Assembly (NCBI GenBank): GCA_013400975.1
Contig: WBMZ01011909.1
Location: forward strand, 62,001-126,000
DNA: 64,000 nt
Source of the DNA: Atrichornis clamosus
Taxonomy: Eukaryota; Chordata; Aves; Passeriformes; Menuridae
Reading direction: 5' to 3'
Position 1 is the first letter of the stretch, and each line of letters opens with the position of its first letter. A program made the translations under genes and the position numbers. Below the pieces are notes generated by a model. That model did not search any database. It was not told the DNA's origin and worked only from the letters and a program-made list of their open reading frames with translations. This document shows, piece after piece, positions 1 through 13,490 of this stretch.

Positions 1-3000
1 TCCATTTCAAAACATTGTATCATGATCCTCATCTTCTAAAAGACACTTGGATGTATGTTCATATCACAAATATTCAATTCAGCCTTAGATGTGCCAGAAA
101 TTTTGAGGAAAAAAAAGATTATCTTGTCTCTTAGAATACGCCTTTCTCTCTCTGGCTTAAAATACATGCATCAGATAGAGAGTTTGACCTACAAAATGTC
201 AGAGGGTGAAAGATATGTATTCAGTCCTGTTTATAACACATTTCACTATCCTTAACAGTGCATCTGGAGATATACTTCCCTATCTGTTCATGTGTTATAT
301 ACATAAGCACACAAAAACACTTTCTAGTTTTCCTTGAGATAATTATGAGAACCAACATCTCCACTGTGGTAGCATCTCTCTTATGCCTCAGTTTTCAGAC
401 AAAAAGCTGACACGATAAATTAAAGATTTTAAATCCTTAATGCCTCTATATTTTTCCTGAAGATCAACATTGAATAAATACTGAATTTCCAGATTTGAGG
501 TCCCAAAAGAAAGTCAATAACTGATCCTGGAAATGAAATTGTGTTCTTGTGGCTTTAGATAGAAATATGCTTCCTTGGTATTTTTAATCAGTCCCTAAAA
601 CTGATGTTAAGATTGTAGCAGGACTGTCCAAACCGTGGCCCAAGAAATTACTCCACCCAGCATCTCAGTGCCTTCCAGCAATTCCTTTTGATTGTGTATC
701 CCCAAAAGCTTAATGCCAGCTGTGTGGCAGTCACAGAGATGTGACTCTGTAGTGTACTGCCACCGATCTGTGGAGTCATGGGAGATTAAAAAGCCTACCC
801 TAGCTCATTCGTAAATTGGCTATTATTTTTAGTTAGTTCCCCAGGTGAACGCATCCATGCTATGCTAATCAGTCTGAATTAATTCTAGGAGACAGTTTTC
901 AAAGCGGTGCACAGCAGGCTGGTGTCCCAATGGTAGGTTCTCTCCTGTGTATTAGTGTGGAAATGTGTTAAATTAAAAGCTCTGTTTATTAGACTACCTT
1001 GTTGCTCTAAAGCACTGAGTCCATTTAACCTACTGTGCTAGTTATTTTCCTAAAGATTTCCAGACCTGTATTTTTCTAATAAAAATTAACAGTGGGAAAA
1101 GAGATGGGTGAATGGGAAATTCCATGAGATCTAACTTGGACAATGTAAGAAATTCTGAACTATGAAATCAAGCGGCAAGAGAAGTCATATTTTAAGCCTG
1201 GCCCACAAAAACTGCAGCCATGTGTAATCTTCCCATTTGCCTTCACTGGGCTTTCAGTCAGGCCCTGGAGATACCAACCATATTTCAAGGGTTTATGATC
1301 ATTGCTAACTTTGGAAACACTGCCAGGCTTCAAGAATAGGGACTGCATTCCACATGCAGCAGGAATAGCCTTTTCCCTACTTTGAGTAATGTTACAGGAA
1401 CAATAAAAAATTCTTGCTACTGGGAACGCCAAGCTCTGTGGGACTTAGACGGGACCTGACATTTATACAGTTCATCACTACTGTAAATCAAGGAACGCTA
1501 CTTTTAGCAAAGAATGCATATTCATTCTTTTTTGTTAACCTTTGCTTCAGTGCATTCATGACAAGATTGTATGGGTATGTAGCTGTGTTTTAACAGTTTT
1601 TTAATTTCAGTTGTTGCTTGAAGCACTGCTCTGGAAATTAGACACTTTTAGTAGTTCAATTATTGTTGATTTATTCTTCCCTCTTGTAGATACAGTGAAT
1701 GTACTTACTATAGTAAGGTTATCTAGTTCTGAATGCCAAATGCCAGGTTTCAGAGCTTACATCTTGGCAACTGCAAGACTTATTGGCTTGGAATTTGTCA
1801 TGCCAGAGGTACTGCCTTCTAGCATTAATTTCACAGATTTTCATTAAATGGGGGAAGACAAGAGAGAATAGTGTTACTAGTGACATCATGCATCAAACTG
1901 TTTACTAATGTTACAGGGAAATCAGCTCAAAATAACATAACTCCAGGCTTCATTCTGCCGTTTTCCTAGACTTCATTGGAAGAATGGCAACAATATTCTA
2001 GATATAAAAGATGTAAAAGTGCTAATTGGGAAAAGTGTTTTATTTAATATTACCTTCTTTGAAAACATTGGGAAGTGTCGAATAGAAAAATAAGCTAAAA
2101 ATACTGTATAGTGTTTGGAACTTTCATTAACTTTCATTGTTGTAATTTCCCTTTTGCAGCAATGAGTCAGCAGAAACTTGCTTAAGTTCCACCACCTTTA
2201 GCATCTGCTCTGAGTATTTTGCTAGACAGCAAATGCTGCAGTAACACAAATGGGCAGATCCTCAGCTGAGGCAAGCGGTTACAGTGCCATTGCCAGTGAA
2301 GTGATAACAATTTACTTTGACTGAAGCATAAACTTTCATGCTAACCTACTGTAATGCTTTCCATCACACTGTAGACTGTCTGCACGTGAAATATAATGCA
2401 CCTAATGGCATTTAAATTAGCTATCATTGGAGGCATCTGTCATACTATAATCTTTCCCAGTCATGTGTAAGGTACTCTACCACTCAGCCGCCCTCTACTT
2501 TCCAGTAGCGTCTCTCCTGCTTATCCTACCCTACAACCAGAGGTATCAGCTCTCATCTCCCCTGCACTACTTCCACGTGCAGCTTTAACCTGTGCCTTTC
2601 ACTCAGAGATAACTCTTCAAGATAACTTTGAAGTTTTTCCTCTAAACCCATGCTCCCCAAAAAGGCAGGTACAAATCATTAACATCTAGCTCTGCTTGGA
2701 GTGATGATAACCTGAGTCTGCTGAGACTAAAATGATGCTGAACAAAAACACAACCCTGTACACGGCTTTCAGCTTGTGTTTGTGTTTAATCCTCCACTGT
2801 GCTGTTTCAATGCTACAGTAGAATCTCTCTGAAGCATGAATTGGGAATTTTATTAGTCCGTCCAGCACCTTAGATGCTTATAGAATAACAAAACAAGGAA
2901 TTTGCATCATTTAGCAACCACAGAACTTCAGCTGAAGATCAGTGTCATTGCATGGAGCTGAATCTAATAGTTCAGACTAAAACTGCAGCAGGTGTATGAG

Positions 3001-4017
3001 TATAGGTGATACACTCAGTGGAGTGATCCATAATCATGATAGCTAACACTATGTACCAGTTGTTCTGTTTCAGTGGCTGTCATCAACTTAAGTTTCTGTC
3101 TTTGTTTAGAATGAAAATGAAAAATCACAGAATTTTTACTTAATTCATAACTCAAAGCTTATCTCCAAAAATTTCAACTGGAAAAAGGAGTGCTAACTTT
3201 TTTTCCACTGTGATTATTTCTTCCTACAGATTGAGGACAGTATTCTGCACTCTAAATGGAGAGTTTGCACTGAAGTTTTCTTTCTATGTTATTCACCAAA
3301 GTTTGAAGATTTAAGCTTTAGAAAAATGACACCTTTTTCACTGACACTGGTTTTTCTCTGGATTTTAAAAAGCCAGTAATTTTAGTGTTTTGGGGTTTTT
3401 TAGGAAGTACCAAATCTAAAAGATACCAAATTGTAATATTCTTTTGATCCATATTTGCATTTCTCATTGTCTTTGAATCCCTGACCAACTGATTTAGTAA
3501 CTCTCTCTTCTTTACCTGGCTAATTTGTGTGTGTAACATATTTTTGGTTTCATTGTTGTTCCCTTTCCCTTGTTAGTGGTTCACAGTTTTTGTCAGGCAG
3601 TTGGAAAACACATGCAGTTGCAGGATACTTTCTAATCCATGTTTGCCACTAACTGAATTATACATGGGTGGCATAGCACACATTCAGTCTTTCATCCTTA
3701 TCAGTTGCTTCATCATTACTTTCAATCTTCAGTGAAAAATGCGACTAACATGTTGTGTGGTAAAAATAGACACTGCAGTTTGAGATCATTTATGCATGGT
3801 TTGAATTTTGATGAAATTTTATACTGCCCTCTGGGCTAAACACTTAACCTAAGTGATTGTCCCAATAATTTTGTTGAATCAAACCTTTTCAGATGGAAGT
3901 TTTACCTTTCATTATCTTCTAAACTGTTTACTATAAAGCTTTCCAGGAGTGTTAGGAAGCAAATAAAAAAAGGATCGAGTTGCTGTTTATCAGTGATTCC
4001 ATGAATCATTATCTTGT

Positions 4018-4085
4018 CATTATAAATAATAATAAATAAATTCTATTTATTTATAATAATTATAAATACTAATAATAAATAACAG
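4018..4085. repeat. AT-rich low-complexity sequence with imperfect self-complementarity
   Basis: The segment is made almost wholly of A and T in ataataaat-type words. It includes an aataaataaattctatttatttat arrangement that can fold back on itself. It is ordinary AT-rich low-complexity DNA and is not assigned a function. Confidence 0.6.
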
Positions 4086-4799
4086 AAATAGGAATATAAA
4101 ATACTTCAACACAAAAGACTATGTTTTTAGGTGATCCTGGATCATCTTCAATATTTTTTTCTTTTGCATCCCAAGATTGGGGCTTATACAAAATGTGAAG
4201 GTATAAACGTAGATTGATATATTTATAAGTATTTCTGAATAAATATATTTGCATTTGGCCCAGTTCAATGTGCCAATTTATGTGATTCCTTATTTTAATT
4301 TCTTTAGTTTCTAATTAATATCTTTAACTTCTATTTGCCACAGTTTCATGATCTTCCCATATTTATTTATTTGCTATTTAAATGACTCAGCAGTATTTCT
4401 GTTATTTTTATAAATGATGCTCTGAGTCAATATTTGCGATAATTTTTATTTCAATGACAAACATTGTCTCCATATAGCTTTATTGGTTTGGATGTTTAAA
4501 AGTCTGGAATTTATTATTATAAGCTGAAAGCAATCATTGAACACTGACACTTCAAGTATTACAATAATGTAAAAAATTGTCACTGACTCGGTTAAGTTAT
4601 TTCTGTTTCTTGCAAGAACCAATTACAATAACGTGTTCTTGCTTTTTAACTGGGAAAGACTCTCCTTCAGTTTTCAGTAGAGTATTTTGTAGAGATTTTC
4701 ACTGTTCATAACACTGTTCGTGGTGAGTTGCTGTTCAACCCCTTGCTTCTTTCCCTTAGCCATTGTTTAGTTCACAGTCCTAATTTGCTAATGAAATTT

Positions 4800-5295
4800 A
4801 GGGATTCCCCCTGCCCCCTCCTCCAGGAAACAAAAGCTTTTTAACAAAGCCGAAACATTCAGTCCAGAAGAATTAAGTGGCTCGGTTCAGAAAAGCTGTC
4901 ACTTGGTAGCATGCCCACTGTGGCATAGGCAGGCCCCGTGGCACCCTCTGTGGTCCCTGTCTTCTGGTCCTCGTGACCAAGGTGGGACACCACAGCGTCT
5001 CCCACTCTCCCTGTCCTCCTGGGTTTCTTTGGTGAAAAATTCGAGTGCATGGGGAGAAGGTGTAGGGGCTGGCACTCAGGGCTGATCTCCCCCTGCTCCC
5101 CTGAAGCCAAGGCTCCTGAGGCAGGCTGTGTGCGTGTCCCATGCCCAGTGTGGTCCCCCAGCCTTTGCACGGCACATTGGTACACTGAACTCTGGTATAT
5201 CCAAATGAGGTCACCTGGCAAGACTGCCTCACACAGCATGTGGGCTTCTGCAGATGAACAGCTGGCTACTGGTTCTGATGAGAGGGACTGCTAGA
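4800..5295. other. GC-richer segment with overlapping open frames, no recognised product
   Basis: This roughly 500-base patch is clearly richer in G+C than its surroundings and keeps about eight CpG dinucleotides. Because stop codons are AT-rich, several frames stay open by composition alone: 126 and 119 codons on the minus strand, and 60 and 81 on the plus strand. None shows a domain, a signal peptide or splice sites that join it to the known exons. The edges have no terminal repeats, so a mobile element cannot be claimed. It may be an old repeat, a regulatory block or simply a local composition shift. Confidence 0.4.
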
Positions 5296-8200
5296 AAAGA
5301 AAACCCAAACCAGTTCTATTTTTCCACCACCAAAATCTGAACATTTTATCAAGAAAAAATTCCCATGGAAAGGCAGTTTTCTGGCAAGAAAACTAGTCAG
5401 AAGTCTCAGCTTCACTTCACACAGGAGTTTCGATGGAAAATTTTATAGCTAGCCCTAGTGCAGAATCTTTCAGAGGTGTTGAGCACCCACTGTGACCATT
5501 AATTTAAATAAGCCCATAATGTGGTTTACATTTAATAAAGTTTCAGCCTCCACATGAACCAGGTTTACTGAGTGTTGCCTTCTTTCCTGCTGGGTCTGAG
5601 TCTGCTGGTCTGGATAGTGTAAGAGTCTTGGAGTCAGAGCATGCCTTCACCCCATGCGTTCATTAGAAATCTCCAGCAAGACTACAGAGTGTGTTTTCAG
5701 GGTGTAGAGATGACTTTTATTCAGGGATGAGAATTCACACAAGAAAAGTGGAAAATAAATAGGTTTGTACTTGGAAGAGCCCTTTTGTTGGTTGCCCTAC
5801 TAGTGACTTATCAGAATTGATAGTTCTGATAAAAGCAATGTATTGCTTTAGTACTTACACAGCACTAGAAAGATAGCATACTATTAATTCTAAAATCTTC
5901 AGAAATAGTGGCAGAATAAAAAGCATCAAATGCTTATGAAGAAAATAAGCAAAATGAAAACAGATCAGATACTTTGACAGTATGAATTAACTTTCAAGTC
6001 TATTGGCTTCAGCAGGGCAGTAATGTCAACTGAAAAACTGAAATTTAGTTGCACTATTTACAAGAGGAAGTATGTGCTCTTTACAGGAAGGAAGTGTGAA
6101 AAGCAATGTGTATGTGATTGTCTGCTGATTTGTTCATATTTACAGTGAGAGAGCCCAAGTAGCTGTAGCTCACAGCAAGCATTCCTTACCTTTGCCATTC
6201 TGAATTTAAATAGACTAGTGGTGGGTGCTTTTGTAGCCGAGCTGGCTGCTTATGTTTCCAACATTGTGTCATCCAACTCTGCTCTTAATGAATCTTAACC
6301 AGTTTATTGTTCAAGTCTGTACCAAGCCCTCATCTACAACTGAGTTCCACCTTATTTGCTATTTAGGAGGAAAGGAAGATGTGTGAGAAAAATATTTTCA
6401 AAGCCCAATTAAGACAGCAGACAAGGGTTTTCAGTACTTCAATGTTAAATGGTTAGACAGATTCACAATTTTAGCTGCTCTATTTGTGTGGCGTAAACTT
6501 GGTTTTGCCTTTTGGTGGCATACCGGGGTGATTTGCTCAGTGTGGAGCTCTCCCTTTCCCTGTTTTTCCCAGGGATTTTCAAAGCATTTCCCTGTCCTCC
6601 CACGCAACCTCTGGAAGCCCTCTGTTCAAATTGTAGCACAGTCTCCTAACCTAAGTTCAGTCCCCAGATCCTTTGGCTCCCACACAATGGAAGATGTATT
6701 TTCAGTTTGCACTCTACACTGTGAGTGCCACCTCAGTGCCCTGGGTGACCTGCCACAACAGTGGCCAGAGCAGTGCCAGAATGGGTGGCACACCAGTATT
6801 TTGCAGTCTGTCTCAAGCTACCCACTGAAATGAAGGAACCCCTCAGAATCAAGGACGTGTGGTATTACTACTGTGGTTGAGGGATTTTTTTTGACAGAGC
6901 ACTCTGCACTGGAAAACTGTGACTGTCAATAAATGAAATTGTGGGAAAAGAAAATTGGAACAAAATTTGGAGATGCTTGAAATATTTGATCTTGGTACTT
7001 TGAAAAGAGCATTGGTTTTGAAATGACTATTTTTTCCACATTTTAATATATACAGATGGGTTAATTTTCTATTGAAAAGGTCAAAATAATTCCAAGGGAC
7101 TTTAAATTATCAAAACAGGTCCTTTCACTAACCAAAATATTTGTACATGAACTTTTTTGTTTTCAACATCTTCATCCCAATTTGGGATCAAACTTGTCTT
7201 TTGAAAACTTTCACATGAAGGGAAAGCTACTTCTCATATATCCCTGTTCTGCAATTTAAAACTTCTAAGAGATCATCATGTATCAGTTAAAGTAAGGTCT
7301 CATGTAGCATGAAGTAAGTAAGATTTTCTCTGCCTGCATTGGTAATTACCTTGTGTAACTCCCACATCTCAGCAAAAAGAATTAGATTTAACATGAAAGC
7401 AGAACAAATGAACAATAAGGACAATTGCCCAGCCTGCTACTGTCTTGCTTTATCTCGAAAAATAATCTTGCTGTCTGCCTCAGCATCCTTATTGTATTCT
7501 TATCATGGTGTATATCATGGAAAATTGTTATGGATACACATGGAAAAATGCTGTAGATACAGGCCTTACATTCATTCTACATCATGTGGATGCTTTTTAC
7601 ACACCTTTATTCTTGCTTGCAAACTCCCCCTCTGCCATTTCTGCCCATTCTCCTGTATTTTCTCTACTTTCTTGCTTTTCTGTCAAAAGCAAGAGTGTTC
7701 AGGACAATGATAGCTATGGTATTCTCTGAATTTTTAGTGCTGATTGATTGGATTATTCAAAAATTATCACATAATAGAAAGGCATTCAGAGAAATGTTAC
7801 TGAATTTTATGTTCATTTCTCACCCAGCTTCATACAACCTGGCTTTTCCCAGATTCTTTCTTTTGAGCCTGGGTGAAAGCTGAAGACTTTCAACATTTGT
7901 TCAAGATGTCTGGATCTCTGACAGCCCATGTGGCAATTCCAGATGCATCCATTCGGCTGTACAGTCTTGCTCTACAGCACATGAGAAGGGACTCCTCTGT
8001 GCCTGAGACATGTTAAATCTATTGTGTGTGGACTAATAGTCTTTAAATGTGTGAGAAATCTGTTACTCTTGGACTCACTGCACACATGCAGCTCTATGGG
8101 GCAGTACTTCTGTAGTACTTTCTTAACTATTGGATGGAGGGTGTTTATGCTCTACAGCGCATGCAAATCTCTTTCTTACGGGGAAGCCCAAGGATATGAC

Positions 8201-9284
8201 TACCTTAAGCAGAATGGCAGAGATTATTAATATAGACTGAAAAATATATTAATGATTTTTAATTAATTAATTTATTTTTTATTTCACGATACAATAGAGA
8301 TCTGGCATATTGTTCTGCAGTGATTTTCATTCTGGGCAAAGAGCTGTATTTTCCAATATAGCTCTGTATTAGGAGATTTAATCTGCTAGGGAGTTAATTT
8401 CCAAAACACGTCACTTAACTTACATTTGAAAAACCAACCCCAAACAAATCACTTTGAAATCAGGATTTCTTCGGTTTCTGAAACTATGGCGTAAAGAATT
8501 TGAATATAAAGAATATGAAGTCCTCAGGTGCTGTTTAATGTTGGGAATCCCATAGACTTTAGTCCTGAAATGCAAACAGCAGATTCAATATATGACCCAT
8601 ATGTCTATTCTGTGTTTCCTTTTATTCCTAACTTGTGTAGGACAGAAACACCAACTGATGAAATAGCAGCAACAATTATAAAGTTCCATTACATAAACTT
8701 AGATGAGCTTAATATACACAGTATAACAGTCTTGATCAAAGGATTTGCTGTCAGGCAGAGAGTTGACTAACAGGCAAATGATTGGAAACAGCTTTTTTTC
8801 CAGCCTGGATTGGGTGATAATAATGTGAAAAGAATGGAAGCTCTAAAAGGAATGCTCTTTCACTGCCTATGTTGGAGCAAGCCTGTTGTAGGGTGGAGGA
8901 GGCTCTCTCTTTCGGAGGATAGACATTTGCTGGAGAAGCAGAGGCAGAGAGGATCCTGGCTTGCTGAAAGAAACTCTAACCTAAGTCAAAGGAGTGCACA
9001 AGAGTGGCAAGGATATGTAGAAAGGCTGATACATGTAGGCTTTTTAAAGCTTGTGTTTCTTGTTTTTAACCACTGTATGCCCCAGGAAAGATGCATCCTT
9101 AACACAGAGCAGTCACAAAGCTGCTGTTTGGCAGTCTGGGAGGTTAGACCTGATCTGGAGAGAGGTTAAGGCAGCTGGGCTGCACGAATCTCATTTGTCT
9201 GGAGGTCTAACACCCTTGCCCAGAAAGTACGCTGAGAGAGGCCAAGTAAAGTAATGTTAATTTTCTCTCCTAGAAATGCGACAC

Positions 9285-9440
9285 AAGATCACTGAGACAA
9301 AGAAAGAACGCCACGGGTAATTTGACAATTGACACATCAAGGCTTAGAGGTTATATTAAAAGAACTACTAGACATGTCAATTAATTTTCCTTTGCCTCAT
9401 TAATGAGCATCTGAGCTATGCATCTTCTGTTTGAAGCAGC
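9285..9440. promoter_or_regulatory. Candidate conserved non-coding element
   Basis: This is complex, non-repetitive sequence with several binding-site-like words in close order: tgacaattgacacatcaagg, gtcaattaattttcc, cctttgcctcattaatgagc. It retains CpGs (atgcgaca, aacgccacggg) while its surroundings are CpG-poor. I call it a candidate only on composition and word content. Confidence 0.25.
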
Positions 9441-10493
9441 AAGTAATCATTTTTCCAGGTTCCTTCATGCTACAACAAGTCACAGCCCTCTCGAGACATA
9501 CATGAGCCAGGGCATAATATAGTATGATTATTGTTCCTAATTTCATGAGTGACTCTAAACTTTCAAATTGAGGGGAAATTTAATATTTATTTTGAATGTT
9601 AAATGATGTCTCTGAAAAAAGGAAACCTATGCAATTCAATGTTTTTCAAAGCACCAGCTTGTTCCACACTTTTAATTTGATTCTTTTGCAGTAACTGAGT
9701 TTATCCACTAACTCCAGACCCAGATTCCAATCAAAACCCCAAAAGAAACAAGGGGAAGAAAAAAAAACCCCAACCCACACCCCAAAACCAAAGCCAGAGC
9801 ACACTCTTTCTTTTGCTATGGGAACTATGAAGTTGCTGACAACCTTCATTAAATGCCACAGCCAACTTCTGACATGCTCAGCAGTGAGTCTCATGACCCA
9901 CAAACAGAAAGCCAATCTAAATCACGGAGTGGTTGTATTTGTCTTTTGTGTCTAGAAACCCACTGCTGGAATTTGCTGAGTGCTTCTAAAAATGTAGCAG
10001 AAGGTTCACTGTCAAAAAGCATTGTCTTTGTAAATTTTACCTTTAAACCTTGAGCACAGCAAGCAAAAACTATTTAACAAGCAGACAAAAACCCCCACCC
10101 AATGCAACAACTAAACCACCGAAACCTTCTGTCTCTCTTTTTTTGTAGTGATTTGAAGCCTTTAAGCTGAAAGAGTAACATCAAGTATGACCCAAACCAA
10201 TATGCCTTCAGGTTAAAGCAGAAACAAAATAAAAAAATAGCACAGTGTGTTAAAAAAATGTTAAGGCTACACAACTAAAACATCACCAACAATATACTAG
10301 ATGTGAAAACCAAAGTTATAACGTACGTTCTGATGCGTTGTGTGTGGATCAAGTAAGTTATAAGTTGATTCTTACAGAAATAAAGGTTATTAAAGTTACA
10401 TACTAAGCATGTAAAAGATTCTATAAAGTGCTGAGAACCTGAGAGGGCATTATTGTCTGAACTGAAGAAGAAATTTTCAGAGTAGTCTTCATC

Positions 10494-10541
10494 CTTTCTA
10501 GTTGCATTTCGTCAGTACTCTTTCTAATTGCATTTCAGCAG
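10494..10541 (+). repeat. Short near-tandem duplication (22-base unit, 19 of 22 identical)
   Basis: The unit at 10494-10515 (ctttctagttgcatttcg plus tcag) recurs at 10520-10541 with three substitutions after a 4-base spacer. Each unit carries the word ttgcatttc, which resembles half of an octamer/POU site. It is probably a local replication duplication. Confidence 0.6.
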
Positions 10542-10767
10542 CTGAATTCCTTTGGTATCTTTGGAAACCACATCCTGGCTGCCCCCCCGGCTTCTTGAGG
10601 CATTTGCATCCATATGTTCCTACCAATGGGAGCTCCTACGAAAGTGAGCAGGTTACTTACTACAGCTGAACAAAATTAATGCTGTATAACTGCATGTGGT
10701 TGTTAGGTTTTGCAATTAAGTAAAAAGCTCTAGGTAGGAAGGAAGGAGCAATAGGGATTTTGTAGGA

Positions 10768-10807
10768 TTCTCTCTCCTACAGCAAACAGGAGCTGTAGGA
10801 GAGAGAA
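10768..10807. other. Perfect 16-bp inverted repeat with an 8-base loop (hairpin)
   Basis: The arm at 10768-10783 (ttctctctcctacagc) is exactly complementary to the arm at 10792-10807 (gctgtaggagagagaa), with the loop aaacagga between them. The stem is shorter than a typical microRNA precursor, and I see no good extension of pairing in the flanks. A structured RNA is therefore possible but not shown. It could also be a cruciform-forming palindrome left by a replication template switch. Confidence 0.8.
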
Positions 10808-13154
10808 AGAGCATCAGGCCTCTAGTCTTGTTAGTCTCTCCCACTGAGTTTTGACAAGGGTAGGTTTGTCCAGCTGAAGAAGATATGACTATTTCATAGG
10901 TGCTTCTCTTTGAATGAGTTATGAACTGCATTGAGTCAAAGGAGCACAGTCTACTACAAGCCAGTGAAATCTTGTCTGAACACAGACCAGTAGTGGGAAA
11001 ACTTATGGGTCAAAGATAATGGGATTTTGTCCTCTAGGGTTGTGATTGTGATTCTGTAGATAGAAAGGTAGAAAATTAATAAGTGTTAAGTCTGATTGGC
11101 AAACTGACTGCCACACTGTTCTTCCCCCAGTAATCCAGTCTTTCAGCAGAATAAGGAAACTCTAAAGCTTAAATTCAGAATCACCTCTCTGGTGACTCCT
11201 GAAGGTTATTTAAGTGTTTCTTACTTTATTGTCTAGATGAACCAGTCTCTTTGAAAAACTGCAGTATGTCTTTCAGGTATTTGGAGTTCTTGGATGAACA
11301 TTCTAAGGGTTGCAAGAAAAAGCAGAACCATATCTTTGTAAAAAGAGTTAAAAATAATATTTTCCATGGATTTTAAAAAAGATTCTCTCAACAAAAAATA
11401 TTATTTACAAATATACTTTCAGACAAATAAACACAGGAAGAAGAAAAACCCCCCAAAAACAGAGAAGTTAATTTACATGGTAAGTTCAATACCTGCCAAC
11501 TATTATTTATCAGAGACAGCAAAATAACAAGGCTTTTGTTCTGCCCAAATGCATTATTCTTCTGTTTCAGAAGCTTTGCTCTAATGGCTCCTGAACACTG
11601 GAGTTTATTGCTTTTTCAGGTATCTTAGGAAGGCAAGGTTTATGCAGTAAGGCTGTCACTCTTCTCTAGCAGCTTCTGAACCTGTTGGCCAAGGGGGGTA
11701 GAAGGGAAGAGCCTCAGTTACTGCCCCCACAGAGAGAAACACTCAGTCCCAACCTACCAGAAAATCAGATCCCTTGTTCCTGGCAATCCCTATTGTATGA
11801 GTGAAGTCTCATAACTGAATATCCTTTAAATGATCACTTTTTAGTAATCGTGTGTGCATGGGATAAGTAGTGTGATACTTCTTTATATCTGAACTGAAGG
11901 AACAAGCTTATTGACATCTTTAAAATGTGTGCCCCTTTTTAACTCTTGAGCAAAACTTTCTTTTGGTTGGGGATGTCAAGTCCAAAATATTCTAGTACCA
12001 GTGAAATATTTGATTATTTTCTTTATAAATGTTTCTCTTGCTTTTTTTTTTTAAATCTGATGGAATTGCAGTTACCTAGGAGCCATACCAAAACCTCTTT
12101 GAAACTGTAAACATTCACACGGATGTTGATTAGCTATTCATTTTTATAAGTCAGTTTTTATTCCTAAAGGAATATGTATGTCTTTTCTACATCTTCACTT
12201 TCTGCTCTCTTGACAGATAAAGCTTTTTTTGATGGTGCTCATGTCTAAGGCCAGCACACTATGCTGTCTCTCTCTGCACTCTGTAGATGCAAATTTTTTT
12301 GGCAAACCTAGTGTCCCTTTTGTACCCCAGCATCCTTTACCTCCCCTCTGCTTGTTGTTACTCTCTGATGCTGTTGTTTCTCATGGTGACACTCTTTTGT
12401 GTTTTGGCTCATACTGGAGTCACTTAGTCACATCTGGGATAGCAGTTCTGAATATGTCTGAGAGGAAATGTCCCACAAAGAAAACATAGACCCAGAGTAC
12501 ATTTTTATCCAGAGCACAAAGAAAACTCATAATGAGTTTATTATATTGCATTTTCAGTATTGAAAAGCAACATTTCTAACTGGAAAAGGACGGCATCTGC
12601 CTCATTTGACTTTGTTTTGGGTTTTTTTTTACACTTTTAGAGCTATGTATTACTGTAGTGTTGTGCAGTAATTAGCAGAAAGTTTCAGGATTTCTTAGCA
12701 TCAGGCAGAAAGCTTTGCTTCTCACAGCAAATGTCCCCTTTGGGAAGGAAGTTTCAGATGAAGAGCATTTCACTGGATCAATAGATGACACCAACTGAAA
12801 AGGAAGCTGGCATTTGTCTTTCCGTGTCTTACATGCAGCTATGGGCAATAGAGGAAAGTATGTTATCAAGAGATTGCCTCTGATAAGGGGATATCCCTCA
12901 AACTCCCAGTGCAGCTAGCAATCATGCATTGATTTTTGAGAAACAAGCTGTAGCAATTTTTAAATTTCTGTTTTATACTGTGGAACCAGAGGAATAAAGC
13001 CATGTCTTCACACTGAAAGAAAATTTGTGAAATTTCTTTCCGAAGGTGACCAGGCAGCCTATTTTAACACTACCTGAACACTTTAAACACAGATAGTATC
13101 CATTGTGTCATACAGTATAATGAGCGGGAAGGAGAGCACTGAGCAAAGAATTAG

Positions 13155-13490
13155 TTTTCTCTTCCTCTCTTTCTCTCTCTCTCTCTTTCTCTTTCTTTCT
13201 TNNNNNNNNNNNNNNNNNNNNNNNNNNNNNNNNNNNNNNNNNNNNNNNNNNNNNNNNNNNNNNNNNNNNNNNNNNNNNNNNNNNNNNNNNNNNNNNNNNN
13301 NNNNNNNNNNNNNNNNNNNNNNNNNNNNNNNNNNNNNNNNNNNNNNNNNNNNNNNNNNNNNCTTTCTTTCTTTTCTTTCTTTCTTTCTTTCTTTCTCTTT
13401 CTTTCTTTCTTTCTTTCATTTTCTTTCTCTCTCTCTCTCTTTCTCACTTCCCCTCTTTCCCTCTTTCTTTCTCTTTCTCTATTTTTTCTT
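13155..13490 (+). repeat. CT-rich microsatellite, mostly (TTTC)n and (TC)n
   Basis: Both sides of an assembly gap consist of pyrimidine-only tetramers (tttc) mixed with (tc) runs, ending in ctctattttttctt. Its true length is unknown because of the gap. The long open frames across it, reading Phe/Leu/Ser on one strand and Lys/Arg/Glu on the other, are products of the repeat and are not genes. Confidence 0.95.
13202..13361. other. Assembly gap of 160 N inside the microsatellite
   Basis: A run of 160 undetermined bases interrupts the (TTTC)n repeat. The flanks are the same repeat in the same phase type, so the missing sequence is most likely more of the repeat. Confidence 0.98.

Noticed and set aside
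5808..5832. 9-bp inverted repeat (ttatcagaa / ttctgataa) with a 7-base loop
   Set aside because: A stem this short is expected many times by chance in 64 kb.
7339..7883. Overlapping plus-strand frames of 123, 74 and 99 codons
   Set aside because: Cys/Leu/Phe-rich readings of T-rich DNA without splice sites or family motifs.
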